Assembly: GCA_019746355.1 (NCBI GenBank)
Contig: JAIESC010000035.1
Location: forward strand, 1 to 45,147
Direction: 5' to 3'
DNA: 45,147 nt
DNA from: Xanthobacteraceae bacterium
Lineage (GTDB): Bacteria; Pseudomonadota; Alphaproteobacteria; Rhizobiales; Xanthobacteraceae
The notes under the pieces were generated by a model that did no database searches, was not told the DNA's origin, and saw only the letters and a program-made list of their open reading frames with translations. Shown piece after piece: positions 7,361 to 14,918 of this stretch; position 1 is the first letter of the stretch, and each line of letters starts with the position of its first letter. The position numbers and the translations under genes are program-made.

Positions 7361-7638
7361 TCGTCCAGTGGTCGCCGCAGGCCATCGACGATCTGGCGTC
7401 CCTGCGAGCCTATATTGCCGAGGACAATCCAGCCGCCGCGAAGCGGATCGTGCTTCAGATCATCCGCAACGTTGATCAACTTCTCTCCGGCCAGCCGGAG
7501 ATGGGGAGGCCGGGGCGTGTGCCTGGAACGCGCGAACTCGTGGTTCCGCGCACGCCTTACATCGTTCCGTATCGCGTACGCGATAGTCGTATTCAGATCT
7601 TGCGCATCTATCATGCCGCGCGGCGCTGGCCGGAGTGA
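7357..7638 (+). CDS. ParE/RelE-superfamily toxin
   Basis: 93 residues. IVQWSPQAIDDLASLRAYIAEDNPAAAKRIV at the N-terminus, then ...MGRPGRVPGTRELVVPRTPYIVPYRV... and a terminal strand ILRIYHAARRWP are the conserved pieces of the ParE toxin family (known members poison DNA gyrase; RelE relatives cleave mRNA on the ribosome). It starts inside the antitoxin stop codon (4-bp overlap). ParE rather than RelE is preferred from the R-E-L-V...Y-x-V-Y-R and H-A-A-R-x-W-P motifs, but the target is not provable here. It converges with the isomerase gene at 7661, with 22 bp between the stops. Confidence 0.9.
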   Translation: MIVQWSPQAIDDLASLRAYIAEDNPAAAKRIVLQIIRNVDQLLSGQPEMGRPGRVPGTRELVVPRTPYIVPYRVRDSRIQILRIYHAARRWPE

Positions 7639-7660
7639 TTTTGATTTCAGGGGCCTGCGT

Positions 7661-8266
7661 TCACCGCCTGAGCAGCGTACCCTTGCCGTGCCAGCGAACG
7701 GCGTCCTCGAGCCGGTCGTCGCCCCAGAAGATCTCGCCACGGGTGACGAAGCTCGGCGCGCCGAAGATGCCGAGACCCTTGGCCTCCGCGGTCGCGGCCT
7801 CATAGGCGCGGCCGGTCTCGTCCGATTGGGCCAGCGTCAGCACCCGCTCGGGATCCTGTCCGATCTCCTTCAGGCTTGCCGAGACATTGGGCTCGCTGCC
7901 GGCTTCTTCGCAAAGCCCGAACCAGCGCGCATAGGTCGCGCGCACATAGTCCTCGCACCAGCCTTCGGCCGCGCCGACCACGGCGATGCGGTTGGCAAGG
8001 TCGAAGTTCTTGAGCGGGTAGGGCGGCCGTTTGGGAAAGTCGCAGAGCGAGCCCGCGGCGCGGCGCTCGATGTCGCGCCACATGTAGGCGAGCTTTAAGG
8101 GCTTGCGTGACGGGATGTTGTCCATCTCGATCATGATCGCGCGCACGCTGAACGGCCGCCAGCGGAAGCTCACGCCGTCAAGATCCTCGAAGCGGTCGAG
8201 CCGCATCACCGAGAGATAGGTGTAGGGGCTGCCGACCGAGAACCAGAAGTCGATGGGCGGCGTCAT
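7661..8266 (-). CDS. 2-hydroxychromene-2-carboxylate isomerase-like protein (DsbA / GST-kappa fold)
   Basis: 201 residues. IDFWFSVGSPYTYLSVMRL at the N-terminus has the Ser that replaces the DsbA cysteine in HCCA isomerases, and GIFGAPSFV with its cis-proline precedes the last strands (FWGDDRLEDAV). The family isomerises 2-hydroxychromene-2-carboxylate in naphthalene-type degradation using glutathione; many members have unknown substrates. The start is set at ATG 8266 because GGAGG lies at 8272-8276, just ahead of it; an in-frame GTG at 8281 would place the ribosome site inside the gene. No other naphthalene-pathway gene is adjacent. Confidence 0.88.
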   Translation of the reverse strand: MTPPIDFWFSVGSPYTYLSVMRLDRFEDLDGVSFRWRPFSVRAIMIEMDNIPSRKPLKLAYMWRDIERRAAGSLCDFPKRPPYPLKNFDLANRIAVVGAAEGWCEDYVRATYARWFGLCEEAGSEPNVSASLKEIGQDPERVLTLAQSDETGRAYEAATAEAKGLGIFGAPSFVTRGEIFWGDDRLEDAVRWHGKGTLLRR

Positions 8267-8491
8267 TCGTTCCTCCGGCACGCGGAACTGGATATCTCAA
8301 GTGTTCACAAGTTATCAAACGCCGGTGCATGGCTTCTCGACAAGCATGCTGGCTGCGATAAAATCTTGATCCGCTCGGGTGAGCACGCGGGCAAAGAGCG
8401 GGGCACAGAGCGCAAGCCCCGTCGCGCAGCCCCATGACGCGCCTCTGGCTTGTGCCGCCCGAGCACCAGCCTTCAAGCCGCTACCATGTGA

Positions 8492-8542
8492 ATGCGCCCA
8501 AGCGAATGTGCCCAAGCGAATGTGCCCAAGCGAATGCGCCAC
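8492..8542. repeat. 14-bp tandem repeat, three full copies plus a partial
   Basis: Copies ATGCGCCCAAGCGA (8492-8505), ATGTGCCCAAGCGA (8506-8519) and the same again (8520-8533), then ATGCGCCAC. It lies in the gene-free stretch 8267-8558 between the isomerase and Uma2 genes; nothing else is recognisable in that stretch. Confidence 0.85.
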
Positions 8543-8558
8543 AGCATCGCCGTTCCGT

Positions 8559-9110
8559 TCAGACGCGGAACACGTCGGCAACAGCCAGCTCGATCCCGGG
8601 CGGATCGAGCCCTAGCGAGCCTTGGCCCATGATCTTCGTCGCGATCGCATCTCCGGTATCCCGGCGATGGTGAATAACGATGCGCTGATCGAGATCGACG
8701 ATCAGGTAGTGATGCACGCTCGCAATCCGGAAATAGCCGGCGAGCTTGGCCGAAGCATCGATGTGGCGCGTGGTCGGCGAAAGCACCTCCACCACAATCA
8801 TCGGGTTTGGCACTTCGATGGCGTCAGCGGGAATCTTCGGCCCACAATACACGAGCGCATCCGGCTCATGGGCGGTGTGAGCGTCGACACGCACCGTCAT
8901 GCCGTCGGGCAACATATGACACGGCGCCCCGGCGCGCCGGAGTGCTGCCAGTAACGCGCTCTGGATTGCGTATTTGATCTCGGCATGCTCGGCGCGCTCC
9001 GGCGTCATTGCGTAGACGAGGCCGCCGAAAAGTTCGAACCGCCCCTCCTGCCGTTCGGCCCAGGCGAGGTATTCGTCGACCGTCATCTTGTGCTTCGGGA
9101 GCGCGGTCAT
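8559..9110 (-). CDS. Uma2-family (DUF820) putative restriction-endonuclease-fold protein
   Basis: 183 residues. MTVDEYLAWAE near the N-terminus, then RFELFGGLVYAMTPE..H, the ...HEPDALVYCGP... segment and NPMIVVEVLSPTTRHIDASAKLAGYF. The E-(x)n-D-(x)n-E-V-(L)-S arrangement is the PD-(D/E)XK-like core of Uma2 proteins (D in EPDALV, E in VVEVLS). The fold is known; the physiological role is not, although the family is expanded in cyanobacteria and some alphaproteobacteria and is often suspected of being mobile. Start ATG 9110; the ribosome site is weak. Confidence 0.88.
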   Translation of the reverse strand: MTALPKHKMTVDEYLAWAERQEGRFELFGGLVYAMTPERAEHAEIKYAIQSALLAALRRAGAPCHMLPDGMTVRVDAHTAHEPDALVYCGPKIPADAIEVPNPMIVVEVLSPTTRHIDASAKLAGYFRIASVHHYLIVDLDQRIVIHHRRDTGDAIATKIMGQGSLGLDPPGIELAVADVFRV

Positions 9111-9221
9111 AGCTTTATTCTAGCATCGCGCTGCATGGCCGCCAACAAAACGCCGGTTCGGGATGGCAGGGCGCCCCGCGCGCCCATAAACTGGACATCT
9201 TCACGCCGGAGCCGAGCAATC

Positions 9222-9569
9222 GTGGTGTTCACCGAATTTGAAAGAGCGAAAAGCGAGAAGGTTGTCGCTCGGTTCATCGAACGACGGCGTCCGCCGCCGC
9301 ATATTCGAGCAAAACGCGACATTGCATTTCGAGTGCAAGGGCAAAGCATCGAAATCTTCGAAATCAGTCCCCACCGGGAAGACAAGCGCAGAATTTTGGA
9401 GCAGCCCGTTGCCAAGGCCACATACAACAGGAAGAGAAAAATCTGGAAGGTGTTCTGGCAGAGGGCCGATCTCAAATGGCACTCGTATCAGCCGCATCCC
9501 GAGGTGCGCACGATCGAGGACTTTCTGGCGATCGTTGACGAAGACGAGTACTGCTGCTTTTTCGGATAG
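9222..9569 (+). CDS. DUF3024-family protein, function unknown
   Basis: About 115 residues. FIERRRPPPHIRAKRDIAFRVQGQSIEIFEISP, then AKATYNRKRKIWKVFWQRADLKWHSYQPHP and TIEDFLAIVDEDEYCCFFG are the conserved blocks of DUF3024 (PF11225). A GTG start at 9222 (or 9225) is chosen because the family begins just before FxxFE; GGAG lies at 9208-9211. An in-frame ATG at 9135 would add an unconserved Arg/Pro-rich leader. It is a stand-alone gene divergent from Uma2. No catalytic motif is known to me for this family. Confidence 0.8.
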   Translation: MVFTEFERAKSEKVVARFIERRRPPPHIRAKRDIAFRVQGQSIEIFEISPHREDKRRILEQPVAKATYNRKRKIWKVFWQRADLKWHSYQPHPEVRTIEDFLAIVDEDEYCCFFG

Positions 9570-9646
9570 TGCGGAGACAGGCTGAAGATCGACTCGCGAT
9601 CCCATCAACGGGCCGCTTGGCCGTCGGCTTGCGGCGTCGCTGCGCA

Positions 9647-9883
9647 CTATTTTCCGATCACCTTGCGCAGCGCGTCGTTGATGCGGTCCTGCCAGCCCGG
9701 GCCGTCGTTCTGGAAATGGTCGAGCACCTCGCGGTCGAGCCGGATCGAGACCGTTTCCTTGGCGTTGGGAACCTTCGGCCGCTCCGGCGGCAGGTCGGCG
9801 GGCTTGGTCGTGACCTTCTTGAACGCGGCTTCGGCCGCCTCGCGTGAGGTGAGCGGGCCGCGTTTTGGTTTGTCGAACGGCAT
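9647..9883 (-). CDS. BrnA-family antitoxin, without a BrnT partner
   Basis: 78 residues. VSIRLDREVLDHFQNDGPGWQDRINDALRKVI is the BrnA_antitoxin domain (RHH-like, PF14384), preceded by a basic/proline linker. BrnA normally follows its toxin BrnT in an operon, but the upstream gene here is parE, whose stop is 17 bases from this ATG. No BrnT-like frame (about 90 aa) is visible on either side. It may be a solitary regulator, may neutralise a toxin elsewhere, or the toxin may have been lost. Probably co-transcribed with parE. Confidence 0.85.
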   Translation of the reverse strand: MPFDKPKRGPLTSREAAEAAFKKVTTKPADLPPERPKVPNAKETVSIRLDREVLDHFQNDGPGWQDRINDALRKVIGK

Positions 9884-9900
9884 CGTGCTTGTCTCGTTGA

Positions 9901-11982
9901 TCAGACGTCGAGCGTGGCCTCGTCGGCGAACGCCGCGCGCTCCTGGATGAACTCGAAGCGCGCCTCCGCCTTGTTGCCCATCAGCCGCTCGACCGATTTC
10001 CGCGTCGCCTTGTCGTCGTCCTCGACCACCTTGACCCGGAGCAGCGTGCGCTTCCTCGGGTCCATGGTGGTTTCCTTGAGCTGGCCCGCCATCATCTCGC
10101 CGAGCCCCTTGAAGCGGCCGATCTCGACATTGGCGTTGGCGTGGAATTCCTTCTTGCGGATCTCGTCGCGGTGCTTGTCGTCGCGGGCGTAGAACGTCTT
10201 GCCGTTGTGCGAGAGACGATAGAGCGGCGGCACCGCGAGATAGAGGTGGTCGTTCTCGATCAGGCCCGGCATCTGCGTGTAGAAGAACGTGATCAGCAGC
10301 GAGGCGATGTGCGCGCCGTCGACGTCGGCGTCGGTCATCACGATCACCTTGTCGTAGCGCAGGTCGTCGTCGCGGTAGTGCTGGCCGGTGCCGCAGCCGA
10401 GCGCCTGCACCAGGTCGGAAAGCTGGGCGTTCTGGGCGAGCTTGTCCTTGCCGGCCGCCTGCACGTTGAGGATTTTTCCGCGCAGCGGCAGCACGGCCTG
10501 CGAGGCGCGGTCGCGCGCCTGCTTGGCGGAGCCGCCGGCGCTGTCGCCTTCGACGATGAAGATTTCCGAGCCCGCGGCCGCGCTGTTGGTGCAGTCGGCG
10601 AGCTTGCCGGGCAGGCGGAGCTTGCGCGCCGCGGTCTTGCGCGAGATGTCTTTCTCCTGGCGGCGGCGGATGCGCTCCTCGGCGCGGTCGACGACGAAGT
10701 CGAGCAGCTTGTTCGCCTGCGCCGGGTTGCCCGCAAGCCAGTGATCGAACGGGTCCTTGATCGCGTTCTCGACGATGCGCTGGGCTTCCGCGGTGGCGAG
10801 GCGATCTTTCGTCTGGCCCTGGAATTCCGGCTCGCGGATGAACACCGAGAGCATGCAGCCCGCGCCGACCATCACGTCTTCGCTGGTGATCGAGGCCGCG
10901 CGCTTGCCTTGTCCCATGCGCTCGGCGTGGTCCTTCAGGCCGCGCAGCAGCGCGGTGCGAAGCCCGGATTCATGCGTGCCGCCGTCCGGCGTCGGGATGG
11001 TGTTGCAGTAGGAGTTGAGGAAGCCGTCGGCGTCGGCGGTCCACGCCACCGCCCATTGCGCGCCGCCATGCGCGCCGGTCTTGCCGGCCGAGCCGGTGAA
11101 GATGTCGGGATGCACCAGCGTCGAGCCATTGAGCGTCGAGGCGAGATAGTCCTTCAGCCCTTCCTCGAAATGGAACGTGGCTTCGCTCGGCACATCGGTG
11201 CCTTCGACCAGCTCCTTGGCGCAGGACCAGCGGATTTCGACGCCGCCGAACAGGTAAGCCTTCGAGCGCGTCATCTTGAACAGGCGCTCGGCCTTGAACG
11301 CAGCCTTCGGCCCGAAGATTTCCGCGTCGGGATGGAAGCGCACCTTGGTGCCGCGGCGGTTCGGCGCCTTGCCGGCATCCTGCAGCTTGCCCTTCGGCTT
11401 GCCGCGCTCGAACGCCATCGTGTAGAGCTTTTGGCCGCGCGCGACCTCGACCTCCATGCGGTCGGACAGCGCGTTTGCCACCGACACGCCGACGCCGTGC
11501 AGGCCGCCCGAGGTCTCGTAGACCTTGGAGTCGAACTTGCCGCCGGCGTGCAGCGTGCACATGATCACTTCCAGCGCCGACTTGTTCTTGAACTTCGGAT
11601 GCGGGTCGACCGGGATGCCGCGGCCGTTGTCGGTGACGCTGATGAAGCCTGAGGCCTCGAGCTCGACCTCGATGAAGGTGGCGTGGCCGGCGAGCGCCTC
11701 GTCCATCGCATTGTCGATCACCTCGGCGAACAGATGATGCAGCGCCTTCTCGTCGGTGCCGCCGATATACATGCCGGGGCGGCGGCGCACCGGTTCCAGG
11801 CCTTCCAGCACCTCGATATGCTTGGCGGTGTAGCCCGCGTCGCCGCCCGCTGCCGGAGCCCGCGAAGCCTTGGCTGAACTCTTGGCCGGCTCACGTTGCG
11901 GCTTGTCCGCTGCGGCGAACAGGTCGCCGACGGCCGCGGTTTTCTTCGGATTTTTCGTGGCTTTGTTGACGGTCTTGGCCAT
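9901..11982 (-). CDS. parE: DNA topoisomerase IV subunit B
   Basis: 693 residues. A lysine/alanine-rich N-terminal tail (~50 aa) is followed by the GHKL ATPase domain (VIDNAMDEA, DNGRGIPV, GGLHGVGVSVANALS), the transducer domain, and the TOPRIM domain with EGDSAGGSAKQ and DADVDGAHI (metal-binding acidic residues). The C-terminus IGRFKGLGEMMAGQLKETTMDP and RTLLRV is typical of GyrB/ParE. Length and the lack of the GyrB insertion favour ParE. With ParC it decatenates daughter chromosomes in the cytoplasm. The BrnA-like gene lies just downstream on the same strand. The ATG at 11982 has a poor ribosome site; the 235 bp upstream to DedA hold nothing else recognisable. Confidence 0.95.
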   Translation of the reverse strand: MAKTVNKATKNPKKTAAVGDLFAAADKPQREPAKSSAKASRAPAAGGDAGYTAKHIEVLEGLEPVRRRPGMYIGGTDEKALHHLFAEVIDNAMDEALAGHATFIEVELEASGFISVTDNGRGIPVDPHPKFKNKSALEVIMCTLHAGGKFDSKVYETSGGLHGVGVSVANALSDRMEVEVARGQKLYTMAFERGKPKGKLQDAGKAPNRRGTKVRFHPDAEIFGPKAAFKAERLFKMTRSKAYLFGGVEIRWSCAKELVEGTDVPSEATFHFEEGLKDYLASTLNGSTLVHPDIFTGSAGKTGAHGGAQWAVAWTADADGFLNSYCNTIPTPDGGTHESGLRTALLRGLKDHAERMGQGKRAASITSEDVMVGAGCMLSVFIREPEFQGQTKDRLATAEAQRIVENAIKDPFDHWLAGNPAQANKLLDFVVDRAEERIRRRQEKDISRKTAARKLRLPGKLADCTNSAAAGSEIFIVEGDSAGGSAKQARDRASQAVLPLRGKILNVQAAGKDKLAQNAQLSDLVQALGCGTGQHYRDDDLRYDKVIVMTDADVDGAHIASLLITFFYTQMPGLIENDHLYLAVPPLYRLSHNGKTFYARDDKHRDEIRKKEFHANANVEIGRFKGLGEMMAGQLKETTMDPRKRTLLRVKVVEDDDKATRKSVERLMGNKAEARFEFIQERAAFADEATLDV

Positions 11983-12217
11983 TTCGCTTGGACGCTCGGA
12001 TCTCGGACTGGTGGTGACGGAGGAAGGGAGGCGAATCAGTTAAGCGCCGAATATGCCACGGCAAGGGCCGACAGGCTGCATATGAGGCTTCATGCCGCCT
12101 TGGCGCTCCCCATCATCCTTGCCTTGGATGCTGGCTAAACCGCGGCGTCCGCGATAAACCAATCGCCCCGGTTGCGCGGTCTCCGGGCCATTTTCGGCCC
12201 GAGGCCGAGAAAGTCTC

Positions 12218-12763
12218 ATGAATCCCGAGCAATATATCCAGCCGATCGTCGACTTTGTCCGCGAGCATCAGAGCTGGGCCGCGCCGCTCGTGTTCGCGCT
12301 GTGCTTTGCCGAGTCGCTGGCGTTCATCTCGCTGCTGATCCCGGCGTGGGGCGTGCTGGTCGGCCTCGGCGCGCTGGTCAGCGCCAGCGGGCTGAGCTTC
12401 TGGCCGCTGGTGCTCGCGGGCGCGCTCGGCGCGGCGATGGGCGACTGGCTGTCCTACTGGGTCGGGCTCAAGCTCGAGAACCGAGTCTATCACATGTGGC
12501 CGTTGTCGCAGCACCCGCACCTCATTCCGGCCGGCGAGGATTTCATCAAGAAATGGGGCTCGGCCGCGATCTTCATCGCGCGCTTCTCCGGGCCGTTGCG
12601 CGCTTCGGTGCCGATCGTCGCCGGCGTGTTCGCGATGCCGTACTGGCGGTTTCAGGTCGCCAACTTCACGTCGGCTTTTGTTTGGGCCTGGGTGCTGCTG
12701 TCGCTCGGCGACGTCACGTCGATGTCGCTGAAATGGTTCGTCGACCTGATCGGCAAAGGTTGA
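12218..12763 (+). CDS. DedA-family inner-membrane protein
   Basis: 181 residues. The segment FAESLAFISLLIPAWGVLVGLGAL is the DedA re-entrant/first membrane stretch with its conserved E and P. AGALGAAMGDWLSYWVGL carries the G-x-x-x-G-D motif, and IFIARFSGPLRASVPIVAGVFAM is the family signature (F-x-R-F-x-P-x-R-x-x-x-P-x-x-A-G). Three to four hydrophobic helices follow. DedA proteins are now regarded as lipid scramblase/flippase-like membrane proteins, with undecaprenyl-phosphate recycling shown for some. Divergent from parE. Confidence 0.92.
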   Translation: MNPEQYIQPIVDFVREHQSWAAPLVFALCFAESLAFISLLIPAWGVLVGLGALVSASGLSFWPLVLAGALGAAMGDWLSYWVGLKLENRVYHMWPLSQHPHLIPAGEDFIKKWGSAAIFIARFSGPLRASVPIVAGVFAMPYWRFQVANFTSAFVWAWVLLSLGDVTSMSLKWFVDLIGKG

Positions 12764-12777
12764 GGCCTGCCGGGCTA

Positions 12778-12904
12778 GAGCATGATCCCGAAAAAGCCTG
12801 CCCCGGACTTGATCCGGGGTGTGAAGCGGTTTTCGGAAAAGATCATGCTCAAACAAGAAGCTAAAGCGGGATGACGATTCGAAGAAAAGTCATCACGCTT
12901 TAGC
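12778..12904. repeat. Mosaic palindromic intergenic repeat (Bradyrhizobiaceae type)
   Basis: Two adjacent dyads. The first: GAGCATGATC (12778-12787) pairs with GATCATGCTC (12841-12850), with CCGAAAA/TTTTCGG inside and a separate small hairpin CCCCGGA/TCCGGGG (12801-12807/12813-12819) in its loop. The second: GCTAAAGCGGGATGAC (12860-12875) pairs with GTCATCACGCTTTAGC (12889-12904) with one G-U. I recognise this sequence type as a dispersed intergenic repeat in Bradyrhizobium and Rhodopseudomonas. It lies between the convergent DedA and GlcG/HbpS-like genes and may help end transcription. Confidence 0.85.
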
Positions 12905-12941
12905 GCCGGCAGGCCTCTGATCGGATTTCAGCAGTCTTCGC

Positions 12942-13427
12942 TTACTTCACCGCATTGACGCCGGCCTGGCAGGCCTGTCCGTCCTGCTGTCCGGTGCCGC
13001 CGCTGCAGCCGATCCCGCCGACGATCTTGCCGCCGACCACGATCGGAATGCCGCCTTCCGAGGCGATGATGCCGTCGAGCGTCAGCGCCGTGAGGCCCGC
13101 GCCGCCCGCGGCGATGCGATCCTCGAACGCCTTGGTGGGACGGCGGAAGGTCGTAGCCGCCTTCGCCTTGTGCTGCGAAATGGTGATCGAGGCGAACTGG
13201 CAATTGTCCATCCGCTCGAACTGCACGAGGTCGCCGGACGGCGCGACGACGGCAACGCACATCGCCCAATTGTTCTTCTTGGCTTCGTCGACCGCGGCCG
13301 CCACGGCCTTCTTTGCGGTCTCGCTGTTGATCGTCTCGCCGTAAGGCGCGGGCGCCTGGGCATTCGCGTTCGCACCGAACAGGATCGCAGCGCACAAGGC
13401 AACTGATGTGACCACTAGCTTACGCAT
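12942..13427 (-). CDS. Secreted GlcG/HbpS-like heme-binding-domain protein (DUF336)
   Basis: 161 residues. Signal peptide MRKLVVTSVALCAAILFGANANA is followed by the GlcG/HbpS domain: INSETAKKAVAAAVDEAKKNNW, AVVAPSGDLVQFERMDN, KAKAATTFRRPTKAFE, and GIPIVVGGKIVGGIGCSGGTGQQD at the C-terminus. ATG 13427 is preceded by AGGGAGGAG; the longer frame to 13514 would bury the signal peptide. Family members bind heme or other small ligands, or accompany oxidoreductases; function here is uncertain. The two Cys of the C-terminal part (GCSGG, QACQAG) could form a periplasmic disulfide. Confidence 0.88.
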   Translation of the reverse strand: MRKLVVTSVALCAAILFGANANAQAPAPYGETINSETAKKAVAAAVDEAKKNNWAMCVAVVAPSGDLVQFERMDNCQFASITISQHKAKAATTFRRPTKAFEDRIAAGGAGLTALTLDGIIASEGGIPIVVGGKIVGGIGCSGGTGQQDGQACQAGVNAVK

Positions 13428-13776
13428 CGAACTCCTCCCTGGGACGCGGCCGGTCTGTCGCCGGCACGGCGTGTCATTGCGCGAAGCCCGTGCCCAATGC
13501 ATGCGCTCCCGCAAGCGGGTGCATCTTATGGCCGGGCGGCGGCCGTCTCAACATCGCGTGAACGGCGTTCGCCCGTCATGAGGATGGAATAGAATCGTGT
13601 CGCCGGTGTTAGGCTGCCATCGGGTAGGGGGAATAGGGACATTCCACCCGCCACGCACCTCCAGATTTTGGGGCGACGATTGGAGGTGACGATCCGGCCG
13701 CCGCGCGGCCGTCCGTTCGTTGCCCCGGGTAACGTTCGCTAGCGAAGCTCTGTCCACCGCACCCAGGGAGAAAACG
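13428..13776. other. Divergent intergenic region, 349 bp, no gene seen
   Basis: It separates the leftward secreted protein from the rightward MBL cluster and must hold both promoters. I see no convincing -35/-10 pair. A short inverted repeat CTCCCGCAAGCGGGTG lies near 13505-13520. The open frames through it on the minus strand are antisense shadows of MBL1. Confidence 0.5.
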
Positions 13777-14775
13777 ATGACCGAATTCAGTCGCCGCACC
13801 GTACTGGCCGGCGCAGCCGTGGCCTCGGCCGCGACCGCATTGACGCCGCTTGCGCCTGCGCCCGCCAGGGCCGCAGCGCCGTTGCTGGGGACGCAAGCGC
13901 CCGGCTGGTACCGCTACAAGGTCGGCAGCTACGAGATCACCTGCGTCACCGACGGCCGCAACACGTTCAAGCTGCCCGACAACTTCGTCGGTAACGTGGG
14001 CAAGGATCAGGTGAACGAGGCGCTCGCCGCCGCCTACATGGAAAAGGACACGATGACGATCCCGTACACGCCGATCGTCATCAACACCGGCGCCAAGCTC
14101 GTCGCCATCGACTGCGGCACCGGCGAAGCCAACTTCGAGCGCAGCAAGGGTGTCGGCGGACAGTATCACGCCAACCTCAAGGCTGCGGGCATCGACCGCA
14201 ATGCGGTCGACATCGTCATCATCTCGCACTTCCACGGCGACCACATCAACGGCCTGATCACGCCGGACAAGAAGCCGTCGTTCCCGAACGCGGAGATCAT
14301 GGTGCCTGCCGCCGAGTGGAAGTACTTCATGGACGACGGCGAGCTGAGCCGCCAGACCACCGATCGCATGAAGGGCGTGTTCGCCGGCGCGCGCACCGTG
14401 TTCGATGCGCTCAATCGCAAGGTCACGCCCTATGAGCCGGGCAAGGAGCTTGCGCCGGGCATCACCTCGGTTGCGACCAACGGCCACACGCCCGGCCACA
14501 ACTCGCACATCGTCGCCTCGGGCAACAGCAAGGTCTATGTGCAGGCCGACGTGACCAACCACCCGGCGCTGTTCGTGCGCAATCCGGGCTGGCACGCCTT
14601 CTTCGATCAGGACGCCAAGATGGCGGAGGAGACGCGCCGCAAAGTCTACGACATGCTGGTGGCCGAGAAGATGCTGGTGCAGGGCTTCCACTATCCGTTC
14701 CCGGGCATGGCCTACATCGAGAAGGCCGGCAACGGCTATCGAGAGATTCCGGTGATGTGGAATCCGACGCTCTGA
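13777..14775 (+). CDS. Tat-exported MBL-fold metallohydrolase 1 (methyl parathion hydrolase / lactonase-like)
   Basis: 332 residues. Twin-arginine signal SRRTVLAGAAVASAATAL ends near ARA-AAP (~residue 34). Metal-binding residues: SHFHGDH (H151, H153, D155, H156), then GHTPGH, a bridging Asp in QADVTNHP and a final His in GFHYPFPG, a complete dinuclear zinc set. The FPNAEI...EWKYFMDD block and the terminal YREIPVMWNP resemble methyl parathion hydrolase and the AiiA/AttM lactonase branch. The start at ATG 13777 has AGGGAG upstream. First of four tandem paralogues; a strong terminator follows, so it may be a separate transcript. The substrate is probably a lactone or ester, or a phosphotriester by promiscuity (inference). 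Confidence 0.9.
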   Translation: MTEFSRRTVLAGAAVASAATALTPLAPAPARAAAPLLGTQAPGWYRYKVGSYEITCVTDGRNTFKLPDNFVGNVGKDQVNEALAAAYMEKDTMTIPYTPIVINTGAKLVAIDCGTGEANFERSKGVGGQYHANLKAAGIDRNAVDIVIISHFHGDHINGLITPDKKPSFPNAEIMVPAAEWKYFMDDGELSRQTTDRMKGVFAGARTVFDALNRKVTPYEPGKELAPGITSVATNGHTPGHNSHIVASGNSKVYVQADVTNHPALFVRNPGWHAFFDQDAKMAEETRRKVYDMLVAEKMLVQGFHYPFPGMAYIEKAGNGYREIPVMWNPTL

Positions 14776-14795
14776 TCGGAACGACTCGCAACATG

Positions 14796-14828
14796 AAGAA
14801 GGCCGTCGCGTGTGGCGGCCTTCTTTTT
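14796..14828 (+). terminator. Rho-independent terminator after MBL 1
   Basis: A perfect 10-bp stem AAGAAGGCCG (14796-14805) / CGGCCTTCTT (14816-14825), 10-nt loop, with the T-run continuing to 14828. It lies 20 bases after the MBL 1 stop and is the clearest intrinsic terminator in the window. Confidence 0.88.
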
Positions 14829-14918
14829 GTGTCCACTCCGGTGAGCAGTAGGTTACGATGGGCGCGGCAGCCAGCGCGGCATCCAAGGAACGCGCGGAGC
14901 CCATCAGGGAGGATCAAC

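Noticed and set aside
9135..9221. ATG 9135 as start of the DUF3024 gene
   Set aside because: Adds an unconserved Arg/Pro-rich leader; the family begins near the GTG at 9222.
10141..11652. 503-codon plus-strand frame opposite parE
   Set aside because: Antisense shadow in GC-rich DNA; parE has full domain support on the other strand.
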